A program made the position numbers and the translations under genes. Below the pieces are notes generated by a model that saw nothing but the letters and a program-made list of their open reading frames with translations, had not been told where the DNA came from and did not search any database. A stretch of 64,000 bases of DNA from Pseudisothecium myosuroides (Eukaryota > Streptophyta > Bryopsida > Hypnales > Lembophyllaceae). Positions 11,941-22,700 of this stretch are shown in pieces. The stretch lies in assembly GCA_951799445.1 (NCBI GenBank), contig OX637295.1, positions 16,554,001 to 16,618,000 of the forward strand, written 5' to 3'. The number at the start of each line of letters is the position of its first letter. Positions within the stretch are counted from its first letter, which is position 1.

Positions 11941-12744
11941 CACGGAAATCTGTCGGATTAACATTGTACTGTACAGTACAGTACGGTCTACTTCATTTAT
12001 AAACTGTCGATGTGAGTCATTCCAATTTTTATTGCATAATACAGAAAAAATGGAATTTTTGTCTTGCATAACCCCTAAACGTCTGGATTCATCTCCAAAA
12101 TTGACGATTTGAGAAAAAACATTATAAACTACAATTTGGAAGAATATTTTGGAATTGGTATACAAATGAAAGCTGTAGATTTTGATTTTTAAATTCTATC
12201 CGTACAATTAGATCTACTAATGCTATCACCAATCTTGTTCTACAAATTTTGAAAAGAAAATTTCAGAATTCCTTCTAAATTCAATTACAAGTAAAATATT
12301 ATCATTTTTGGAGTAAAACTTGTTGGAATGGATTTGAAATAAGGTTCTCTTCATATGGTGATTTTTTGAAATTTTTGTGACCTTCACATCTTTGACCTCA
12401 TTTTTGCACATCTAGTTTTGAACTAAAGTCAATGCAAATTGACCACTTGACATACTTCCACATTTGTAATTTTAGAAATATATATATTCTAGTAACACTA
12501 AATCCAACCGATGGATAGGACAACAACTTGATAAAGTATCACCAAAAATTAAGATGACTTTCATCCAAACAGGAATGAGACAGAAACACGGATCTGAATC
12601 TGTTCATCGTCCAAAAAATGGACGTCGGAGCGCTCCAGGGTTAAATGTGCTGAAATTCTCCATATGGACTCGGTAAAGAGCTGGAAAACTGGCTTGTTGC
12701 TAAGAAAAACACTACGAATTGCGAATTAGACAATGTGAATCTCA
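11941..12744. other. AT-rich filler between 3'-end copies two and three
   Basis: No coding signal. It separates the decayed 3'-end copies of the glutathione transferase. A roughly 95-bp segment at 12645-12745 (GGACTCGGTAAAGA, CTGGCTTGTTGCTAAG) is repeated at 13028-13110, so it flanks copy three on both sides. Confidence 0.6.
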
Positions 12745-12748
12745 GACA

Positions 12749-12997
12749 AGGAGACCAGCGTGTGCAAGCTGTGAATCAAGACTTGACCTTCTTTGCATTT
12801 GGTGAATTAGGTCGCCTTGTTTTGGGAGTTTTGGACATGCCATCGTGATTCTTATAATGAATTGAATACAAAAGCTTGTAATAGATGCTGTAAAAGCGGT
12901 ACTGTACATTCAGTTGTTTATGGTGCCTTTTGAGAGTATGCAATAAAATTGTTTTCCAAGATTTTGCAGACAGTTGAAATGAATTACAATGTTTCAA
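12749..12997 (+). pseudogene. Third copy of the glutathione transferase 3' end (decayed)
   Basis: Contains GTGTGCAAGCTGTGAATCAA, a GAATTAGGTCGCC block, AAGCGGTACTGTAC and CAATAAAATTGTTTTC, in the same order as the 3' UTR of the intact gene and copy two. It has more substitutions than copy two and retains only the last codons. It is flanked by a direct repeat (12645-12745 and 13028-13110). Confidence 0.7.
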
Positions 12998-13141
12998 AGG
13001 TTTTGGTCTGGCTTCTCCTCTTGAGAGAGTGCTGAAATACTGTAGATGGACTCGGTAAAGAACTGGGAAACTGGCTTGTTGCTAAGGAAAATACTGTGAA
13101 CAGAGAATTATAGACGATGCCGAGCTAACACGGTTAAATGT

Positions 13142-14212
13142 GTGGGAATCTTTAACGCTTTGACTGATGAGCTCCCAGTTATCACTTGGAAGGTTGGAGA
13201 TCAAGGCATCCAGATACAATCTGGTCAGATTCAAAGCATTTCCTTATCTGCCACAGTAACTAGTGCAACCGTCGGGTATACCTTCAGGCAGCTATCCGTT
13301 TTTACACAACCGAATGGAGAAAACAGATATGAAGGCTTCATTCGAAGGGTACGTATTCTAGAAGGAAGGAAACGTCACAAAGGATTACCAATCCTTTTGT
13401 TTGCAGGTGACGTTCAAGCATTGGGCTTTGACCCCGGAAGGTGGATGTGGACCAACGGCACCAAGTTGACTGCTTATGCTACAGATATAGGGAGAATGCT
13501 ACTCACTAAACAGACCCAGCTCAAACGATCCATTCCGTCGAAGTGGGCTGGTCACCTCCCACCAGACTTCTTGCCCAATTGGAGAGATCTCTGGCACAAA
13601 ACACGCGCTCAGAAAGAGGCGGCCTTCATGTGGTCCGTGTGGCACAACGCGGTAGCTGTTCATTCTTGGAGGGCCCGCATTAACCCGGGCATCGACATAA
13701 GTTGCAACTGCTGCACGACGGACAGTATAGAGAATCCCACACATAGATTCTACTACTGTCCACAGGCCCAAGAGGTATGGGAGTACGCCCAATCTATTCT
13801 CATTTACTTATGTGGGGATCAGTCAAACTTTACTTTACACACCAGGCTTAGTTACACACAGTGCATATTTGGAGGGACACTTCCCCGCAGGTTTACTAAA
13901 TTTAAGATAATTTGGTCCTTACTTAGAGGCTCCTCATTATGGATCATTTGGATTTCTAGAAATAGTAAAGTCTTTACTCAGAATGAGTGGTCTCCAGAAC
14001 GCACTCATAAGGCCTTATGGATGGCTCTTCTAGACTCAGGCAGGGCAGCTTTGATTAAGGCACATAGAACTGCCCATCACAGGCCACAGCAGGCGGAGAA
14101 TATTTGGATTGAGTTTGAGAAAACTTGGATCCAGTCTTCGATCCTAGCTACCAAGGAGGGGAGGGGTTATACTTGGAACTTAGTCGGCCCTCCCTCTTGC
14201 CTCTTTGCTTAG
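13142..14212 (+). CDS. C-terminal fragment of LINE ORF2 with zf-RVT zinc-binding region
   Basis: About 356 codons are open with no internal stop. No ATG begins the frame, which runs in from the target duplication, so this is a truncated ORF rather than a gene. The segment KEAAFMWSVWHNAVAVHSWR, the cysteines of ISCNCC, then THRFYYCPQAQEVW is the zf-RVT pattern found after the reverse transcriptase in plant LINEs. Trp-rich helices follow and the frame stops at TAG shortly before the A-rich tail. The lack of stops suggests a fairly young insertion. Confidence 0.82.
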   Translation: MGIFNALTDELPVITWKVGDQGIQIQSGQIQSISLSATVTSATVGYTFRQLSVFTQPNGENRYEGFIRRVRILEGRKRHKGLPILLFAGDVQALGFDPGRWMWTNGTKLTAYATDIGRMLLTKQTQLKRSIPSKWAGHLPPDFLPNWRDLWHKTRAQKEAAFMWSVWHNAVAVHSWRARINPGIDISCNCCTTDSIENPTHRFYYCPQAQEVWEYAQSILIYLCGDQSNFTLHTRLSYTQCIFGGTLPRRFTKFKIIWSLLRGSSLWIIWISRNSKVFTQNEWSPERTHKALWMALLDSGRAALIKAHRTAHHRPQQAENIWIEFEKTWIQSSILATKEGRGYTWNLVGPPSCLFA

Positions 14213-14362
14213 GGTTGTAGCTTTGTTTCTTGGTTGCTTTTGTTTTCTGGGTTTTAGGCTCATATTCTCTTCATTGTCCAGCCGTGAGGCTTGGCTGTTT
14301 GTTCTTGGTTCTGTTTTTTTTTAATGCAGTGGGTGTTCCCATTTGTTCAAAAAAAATAAAAA
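13146..14362 (+). mobile_element. 5'-truncated LINE (L1-type non-LTR retrotransposon) insertion
   Basis: The insertion is bounded by an exact 9-bp target site duplication, AATGTGTGG, at 13137-13145 and 14363-14371. The right end is an A-rich tail preceded by a T-rich 3' UTR. The interior is the 3' part of the second open reading frame, without the endonuclease and without a recognisable polymerase core. Truncation at the 5' end is what target-primed reverse transcription normally produces. It landed just downstream of the third glutathione transferase 3'-end copy. Confidence 0.87.
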
Positions 14363-14961
14363 AATGTGTGGCTTTTGTGAAGTCTAATTGTTAATTAAAT
14401 AGATTTCATGAATTTGCAAATCAACAAAAAAACCCCAGCATTTCAACAAAATGGACTATCGGTAATATGAAAGCAGAACTTCATTATGAGAAATGATGCC
14501 AAGCTATGAGAGTGAAAAGGGATGTTATTTCTCAAAATGAGCCTCTGCTTTCACATTATCAAATATAACCTCAATGTTGGATGGTTGGACCTTGGTCAAC
14601 CATGCTCAATTAACCCCACGTCAATCCCTAAATCAACTCCACATAATGAAATAGAGTATGTCTCTCTTCATACAATGAGAGACTTCCATATGTGATAAAA
14701 TGACCTCCATTGAGGTTATGGACTGAATAGAGCATTATGGGACATACTGGCAAGTGTAATAGTTAATCACAAGCATCCATATATGTACTTTCACAAATCT
14801 AAGGGTGTAGAAAGAGGGAAGGCATTATGAGTTATATTGCTTTTATGACTCTCCAATGGAATAGTGACAAATCTACCTCGAGAATTAGACTAGACATTAT
14901 GTATCTGTGAAAGCCAAAGAAACTAAACACAGTTGCACAACATGCCATTCTCCAACTTTAA

Positions 14962-15033
14962 CCCCTCACCGCGTGGAGTATCTCTGAATTCACTGAAAAC
15001 GGGACAGATTTTGTCCCCTTAGGTGGTGAGGGG
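14962..15033. mobile_element. 72-bp TTAA-flanked mini-element
   Basis: Reads CCCCTCACC to GGTGAGGGG with exact TTAA on both sides (14958-14961 and 15034-15037). It is one of at least eight TTAA-bounded elements in the window whose ends begin CCC or CCY and finish GGG or RGG. Too short to encode anything. Confidence 0.75.
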
Positions 15034-15291
15034 TTAATTGAGGAAACGGAGGTTATAAATTTTCAAGAAGAAAATGATGCCTACGGTGAGTACCCCACTC
15101 ACATGGCAAGTTGCAGATGTTCAAAAGCCACATGATATCTTCTGTACGAGCACCAGAAGAGAAAGGTTACAATACGTCTGAGGCAGCAGCACCACCCAAA
15201 AGAGATAGGATTCAATATTAAATGGACACCTAGGTTTGGATTGAAAATGAAACTACAAGTGCTCCAAAACTTTCACAACATTTGAAGAGTA

Positions 15292-15622
15292 AGGTAGGAG
15301 GCCCATAAATCGCTCATTTAAGAGCTGAAATTGGATTTTGGGGAGGTGAAACGTCTTGAAATATTTTTTAGTAAACTCTCCTAGAAAGACAAGTGGAATT
15401 GGCATCTAATCCAATCTGTTTCATATTTTTTGGAGCTTTTTGGAATTAGTTATGAAATTTTGAAGTTGAAACGACAAAAAGCTCTAGAATCGCCCACCTC
15501 CTAAAATGTGCACTATTTGTACATTGTTGAAGGCTACAAAAAAGCAACATATACAAGTATTGTACATTTGAGGAGGTGGACAATAATAGAGCCTGAGTGA
15601 GTGCTTTTAGAACCTCCTACCT
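15292..15622. mobile_element. MITE, AGGTAGGAGG family (copy 2, diverged)
   Basis: Starts AGGTAGGAGGCCCA and ends ACCTCCTACCT. Left flank TA, right flank TT (a decayed TA). About 331 bp. The interior shares the CTCATTTAAGAGCTG and GTTTCATATTTTTTGGAG-type segments with the copies at 6076 and 63551. Confidence 0.7.
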
Positions 15623-16797
15623 TTGTACAAATATTTATTGAATGCCAAAGCTTTGATTGGCCTGAAGATTGCACCACCACATATGCATGGAGAGATGAGA
15701 AAGTATGCTTCAAACTCAAGATGGATGTTTTTCATCCACTTCTATTATGGACTATGGACCAAAAGCAAAGAGGCTTTGCATCAACAAAAGTTGCTATATA
15801 CCTAAGATATCTACATAAAACAGACCCTTTTTTTCAAACCAACAATTTTATATGCACTTTGAAAAAAATATCAATATATCACAAAGTCAGGAAATGAAAG
15901 CAAAAGAATGTATTGGTTTGAGAATTTCTAGAGTGTATATGAATACCATGAATTTGTGAAGTTGAGGTCTTAGGAAAGACCTATTATTGACACTAAACAA
16001 TCCTTGATCACACATCCTTGATGTACAAAATGCTTTAACTCTCATTAGTTGCTTCAAATAACTCTTCAACTTCCTTTAAAAACTAATGTTGCAAATGCTT
16101 ACCGGTAGTCATATTTGGATCAATGTGTAGTTGTGAAGAACTCTACTTCACACTATAAGAAACTCGCGTTTCAGGTGACGAGTATGGATTTTAGGAGACG
16201 GATTTTAGTGGACGTCCAATAAAACAACTTGTGTTTTTATGTCAATAATAACGTCCAATGTAACATTTAGATGACCTAACTACTAGGAAATTCATTTATC
16301 TAGTTGGTCTTCCAAATTTTAATTACACTTAGTGTCACTAAACCTTTATAAATTTAGAGCAAAAAAAAAGTAGGTAGTTACTCAATGTGAAGCTCTATCT
16401 CTTATTGCTAATTGTTTTATTGGAGAATAAGGTGTGTATGTCTATACTCATCATTTATTGCAATTTAGCAAAACTTGACAAGAATTTAGATGAAGGAAGG
16501 AGGTCTGTTAATACTAACAAAAAAAAGATGCTAAAGCCAAAGTAGAGAGTTGTAATTGAAATATGAAGACATATTATATTCACTTCTAAAGTTCATATAC
16601 GAAAAGCACCAATAATCGACACTAGGATCACCAACAAATCAAGCACTATAACACATGTTGAAAAAAATACAATGACCATTTAGAAAGTTCCATATACAAA
16701 ATGATACGTATTCAATGACTTTTTCAAATTACTTCAGCTAGTGAGAGTTACCATGCCTTCCTTCACCATTCATGAATGCTCATATTTTAGGAGTTGA

Positions 16798-16975
16798 ACG
16801 GATATTTTGTTAAAATGGCAGTATTCTACAAGCTTGGCACTTTTAGGTTTAGACCATGTGGTCTAAAATGCAAACCGGTCCTAGATTTTAGACCATGTAG
16901 TCTGAAATCTATACCAGTCCTAGAAAATGAATAGAAAAATGGCGGAAGAATATCCCATTTTAACGAAATATCCGT
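16798..16975. mobile_element. MITE of the TTTCATTAAAATGGC family (diverged copy)
   Basis: Inverted ends ACGGATATTTTGTTAAAATG and its counterpart at 16956-16975. Interior motifs GACCATGTGGTCTAAAAT and AGTCCTAGA are shared with the copy at 32350-32666. Confidence 0.65.
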
Positions 16976-19730
16976 TGTTGATATTTAAGCAAGGTTGATA
17001 ATGGGTGTTCATGCCTTAAGGCGTGTTGTAATCAAAGTGCTTACATTCATTTAATATGAACTAGTTTTTATTGGTGTAGAGCTTACTCTTCTTTTGTCTA
17101 CAATCAATAAATGTAATGTTTTTTTTTCTTATTTTTTTTAATGAAGGGTGCCTTACCATCATTTAAATTCTTCACTTTGCCTTTTCATTAGGTTGGAACA
17201 TCACATTTAATATAAACGTCTGCACCAAAATTAGGGCATGGAACAAAAAAAATCTCTTTTAAATTATAGGGCTAGAAATATTTTCAAATTACTTTTTTGT
17301 CTAATCATTGGAGACTAAATTAAGGAAAATCATGATAACATAATTCTAAAATATTAATTACATGTTTTTAGTCATTACATCTTAATAATTGCTACAATTC
17401 TAATCATATATTTTACAAATTTATTACATACAATTTGTAAAGACTTCCTTTGTAATCTTTAGAGATTTACAAATTGACCATAAGTGAGATCTTAACCCTT
17501 GAAAGGCCCTTGGGGTCCTTGTATATGGCATGTATTTAGCCTTATAACTCTTCAATTGTGGTTTGATATATCAATTGTGATACATTGTTATTTATGTTCT
17601 ATCATGATCATTAGTTTACTTTGAATTGAAAAGTATTTGGTCAATGTTATTCTGATCAAATTCTACCAAATATAAAGTATATTGTACGGCTACAAAGGGC
17701 CTTTAGGCTATTCTAGGGTTAAATCACACAAAAAGTAGTACTACAAAACATGATAACACAATTCCACACTTCCATCATAATTTGCTTCTTGAACTTGACC
17801 ACTAGCTTGACCACAAGTATGAAGAGTTGTGGTAGGTATTTTGGAAAAACAGATAGAATCCCAAGTTTTATAGATTTCAAATGTGAACAGTCATTTTTTC
17901 TTAACAATGACATTGAGTTGGAAGTTTGTGGCAATAACTAACGTGTTACACTTTGACTTTACTTTATGCTATGAGCAACTTCAATACGGTAATAGATGCA
18001 ATTGTGATGACAAAACATTGTACAAAAAAGAACGGTCATAAACACAAGCATCATAGAATTTGCAAAGCCTTTCTCTGTAATCTCTAGCAAATTCTCTCAC
18101 AATAGGAAACATGTTTCTTCCGTATACTTGCAAACTACTTTGCAAACCATTTGAATTTAAAATTTAGGAATGATATTATTTTAATTTTTGGAAGTAGATA
18201 AAAAAAATTGAGTCAATTTGTCCTGAGTCATGATTCATGAAGGGTCCATGATTTTATAAATTTATGTTGTTTGATACTCGTGTGTTATATGGGTGATATA
18301 TGATGATACTCTTAGGTAATACAAGGGCTCACCATAATGTTAAATAGCTAATTTGGCAATCTTTTGCAACAAATCTTATTCAGTATTATTCCAAGCATTT
18401 TATTTCCCACAAAAACACCTAGCTAAAAATTCACTCATATAAAATCATGACACTCAAATTTCAAAACCTTAGTGCAATGGAAGGCTCTTGAGGTCCTACC
18501 TTTCTCTGCTTGGCCCTAAAAGCTTACAACCCATTTCCAACCATTTAAAGAATTGAACATATTTGTAAGATGGATTTGGTGAGGAAAAAAATTTCCCACA
18601 TAGTGAAATAGATTTCAAAAGCATCTTATAATTTTTTACTTTTTTTCCTTAAAAACAAAATTACCATGAATTTTTTCATGAAGACTCCGTTAAACCTAAT
18701 CTTGTTACATAGGTCATTCTATTTTCAAACATAGGCTAGTTACAAAATCAATGTAAATGATAATTGTGGCTTTCAATGTACATGTTGTGTTCATTCTACG
18801 CTATCAATGTACACTTCTGGGACATTTCTATGGCTCATGCTGGTCTTGCTTTCTGTGAGCAATTTTTGTTACCACAATTGATCGGAAATAGTGCAACCTA
18901 GACTTTGGAAATTGGGGGTGGGTGGGGGGATAAAAAATGGATCGGTTACTTTATATTCTTGGTCTTCAACAAATCCATTCTAGATTGATCAAGAATGGTA
19001 TGCAATCATGTTTGCACAGATCTTACGTATCAAATATTTCATAATTTATTTAGATGATTTGTAGCTTGTTTATTTTAGGTTGATGGAGTTCCATATTTGT
19101 AAACTCCAACCCATTTTCAAAACCTAAGAGATTCGGGTGAAGCATGAACTTCGAGATTCTCCCATTTCAAGAAATGCAGGAATGGTCTTCCCTGAGTGTG
19201 TCTGAATCATCATATACAAGGGCTCTTTTACTCAAATCAACTGTAGTTAACGTATAATTCTCATATTCAATCCTCATAAAACTTTCCCGAACCTGGATTG
19301 AGTCTGACAGAGGACACAAAATTAGTGAAGCAGATTCGGCACTTCTGCTTGTTATAAGGAGTATTTACATCATCATTTCACGGGTGCTGGCCAATCAAGA
19401 GATGCCATTTCAAAACACATTTTGGAAAAAAACACATACTAGTGTCGAATCTACGGTAACCAAAAATGATTAGCAAAATTTGCAAACTTGTAAACTACGG
19501 TAATCATTTACTGCGATACAAACCTTAAAAAAAGTCCTACACTTGCTAACTAACAGCAACCTCACAACCAGTCATCACACAGATATCTGGCAACAAGTGG
19601 TTCCCAGAAACCTTCATATTCTCTCCTGGAGCAAAGCGCTAAACTTGAGGGCCACTGCTCATCAGTGCATCCTACTTTAGTATTTGCAAGATCTGCATTC
19701 GTGTACAAATTTCACTTCGCAAAATTCATT
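16976..19730. other. AT-rich intergenic DNA and 3' flank of the plastid kinase-like gene
   Basis: Apart from the TTAA element at 17496-17718, I see no gene, RNA or defined repeat. The last few hundred bases before 19731 should contain the 3' UTR of the minus-strand gene; no poly(A) signal was assigned. Confidence 0.55.
17496..17718. mobile_element. 223-bp TTAA-flanked element
   Basis: Left end CCCTTGAAAGGCCCTTGG, right end AAGGGCCTTTAGG followed by CTATTCTAGGG. TTAA stands on both sides (17492-17495 and 17719-17722). Non-coding member of the TTAA family. Confidence 0.75.
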
Positions 19731-22700
19731 CTAAAAGCTCAACAAAGCTCCCGTCATAAAACGGTGTGACAAAATGGCATCGACAGTGGGCCTTGATCTG
19801 TAGTCAGGATTGAGCATGGCCTGCATCACCATGAAGAAAATTATGTCCAACTCCCTGACGAGTGTTACTAAATCATGCTTGAAACTTTAAGAAAAAAATG
19901 AATTCCAGAGTAGCCTTTCGATAGACAAGAAAACTTGCAGGCTTGGGGGTACATGAAGCCAAACACACACCTCAAGTAGCTGCCATCCTGCACCGTCATC
20001 AAGATCCATAAATTGCACAGCTTCGTTCCAACGGTCATCAGCTGCACAGTACCTGCGAATTCAGCAGTAAAGACAAACAGTAAATTCCTGGCGATTCCAG
20101 CCTCCCATTACTAAATAGTTAGTTCAAAATGTTGCAGAAATACATGATGAGCGTCTGAAACTGGAACCGCGCGAATTTATGATTTTGACACAACTACACC
20201 ATCTATTCAATTTAGTGTCATCCATGAATTAATATAACACCATCGATTGATTAAATGAATTCTCTTTGTTAAATTGTGAACCTCTTTGCTAGATCTGGAC
20301 CACTATCAAGAATCTAAGTGAATAGACGAATAGTTACTCAAGCTTCAAGTGGCCAATACAAGATCTGAAACTCAATAAATGGTGTTCATCAATAGGCTCA
20401 CTAAAACATGGTGTTTGAATTAGCATTAAACTTACAAAAAATTGTACCAGAAACCGAACAGACTGAACGGAGTAGACAGGAGATTGCTCTCCATGATATC
20501 TCTGATCTAAATTACAGTGAAGTGTAATCCTGGGTGCTCTGATCACACCATCGCAGTATTTCTTGAAACAATTACATAAATTCCAATAGGGTAATAACAC
20601 ATACTCGCGAACAGCTGGAATGTCGAGTCGAAATGTAGTCTCCAATAACCTCTGATAGTAGCAAAGAACAGAGAATAAGTACAGAAACAAAGCAAAATTA
20701 TTGAACACCCAATCCAAGTTTCAAACCACTGACAAACACCATAAAAATGACTGCCACCTCAATTTTGAACTATATGGTAGAGAATTACCCTGCAACTAGA
20801 AAACTCTGCAACTGCAATGACGATAACCTTTGAACAAGGTGCTTGCTTACTTGTAATGAAGGACCATCAATGCTGCCACTCTCACAAAGTGGAACAAAGA
20901 CCATATATGCTAATAACAAGCCTCCAGCATATCTGCAAATACCAACAATTGCTATGTTATAGCGTTCATGGTGGAGTCCTACTCATCTTAAGAGTTCCCC
21001 ATTAGATCAACAGTAACTTCATCTAAATCTGACAAGGCAATTTCGTCAATGTTAAGTCGATGTTACGATAATGTCAAATAATTTAGTGTCTTAACTATTA
21101 ATGTAACATTGAATCAAACTCCAATGATGTAATGTCATGATACTTCTAGAGTTGAATGAACAAGCAATGAGATTAACATTTATCTAACATTGGCTTAAGG
21201 TTGTTTGCTTTGCTTTGTCAAACAAATAGGCATTAGATTAGCATAGAATAACTTTATTTAATCTAACTCCTTAAAATATTTAAGATACTACCGGTAACCA
21301 ACAGACCAGTCACAGTAAGATTGCCTACATGTCATCTGCGATGCCAAAGGCTCTTCTAGACAAAGAGTCCCGAGCTCCTGCAATAGCCGCTCTGCGCCAC
21401 AGTCCTTCCGAGAGTTTTGCTACTGCTGGATCGATAGCAGAATCTCGAGTTCCGGAACCCACGTTGCTCCCCCGTCTCTCCCAAAGCTCTTCCAATGTGG
21501 GCCCTCCCAATTCAGGCTGTCCACTGCCAGCACAAATTCATTGTCATTGGTATCATATTTTGAGATCAAAGGCATCGACTAAGGAACAACAAACTCCAGC
21601 CAACAAGATACTGGTTTTGCGACATAAGTCGGTGGTGATAAAGTTGGCAACTGTGTTGTAAAGTTTTGAAAGTTCAACTCTATCTATATAGAAATTCCAC
21701 TCAGTTACAATTGGAAGCCAATGGTACCTTTCAATTCTATTACTCACAAATGTTCAAAAATTGTTCAAAGATTATGGTATGATTTCTTCTTTCTAATTGT
21801 ATATTTCGTTGCCTTCCTTCAAGCTTCCAATGATTTACTTTAACTCCTACAAATACAAAAGCAGCTACTGTTGGACATTTGGGCATTTGTCATTTAAAGT
21901 TTCATACTTCTTCGAGAGCTGACACTGACCCTCACATTGTGCTTTAAGACTTGGAAACGGGAAGGTTCTCAAAAAACGTGTCTGATGTATTACTGCCTGA
22001 TGATAACGTAAGAGTAAGGAAATAGGTCGGAACTTACACGTTACCTCACATCAGTAGAGAAGGCAAGATCACGCAAGCGTGGGTTGAGGTACATAACATC
22101 CCGCTCAGATGTGGTGCTGTCCATTCACAAGTTTCGGTTTCTCAAAATTCAGACCTAATAGTAAATTCAAACATCGACAAAAGCCTCTTCTCCTTCACAA
22201 CAATTCCATTTGCAAAATAATAACTGGCAGATGTCCATAAACCAACCGAAAAAAAATAGAAAACTCCAAGTCCCTAGCTATGCATTACAAGGTGCCACAA
22301 TCTCGCTAATATAAACACACAGAGGGAATTGCAACTCACTTGATAACAATGGAGGCAGGGCCGAGGCTCTGATGGAGACGACCGCGAGAGTGCATGAAAG
22401 CCAAGCCTTCAAAAGCACCGCGTAAGAGCTTTGTGATGAATACGAGACGCCTCTGGATGGGCCTGCTCTTGTCAAAACGGTCCCAGAAGTCCCATTCCCC
22501 AACTGCTCGGCCCTCTGTGGTCGCATCAGCAGCCATTTTCGCATAATCTGCTGCTGTCATTTTCCCATCGTCTCGAAATACCAGCCACTGCCTTAAGACA
22601 ACCCACTCTCCGTCATTACAAGTATGTCCACATTTGAGCCTTCGTCAACTTTCCTAGTGCCTTCAAAAATGCAAATTTTCTTATATCTCAGAGGGGAAGA

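Larger units (their letters stand above)
14372..16797. other. AT-rich intergenic DNA with small elements, no gene
   Basis: Holds the inverted partner of the 7430-7720 repeat (14460-14700), a 72-bp TTAA element (14962-15033) and an AGGTAGGAGG-family MITE (15292-15622). No open frame has recognisable content. CACTATAAGAAAC at 16151 resembles a CACTA terminus, but no partner end was found. Confidence 0.6.

Noticed and set aside
16151..16220. CACTATAAGAAAC sequence resembling a CACTA terminus
   Set aside because: No opposite end and no clear subterminal repeat set was found, so it is left uncalled.
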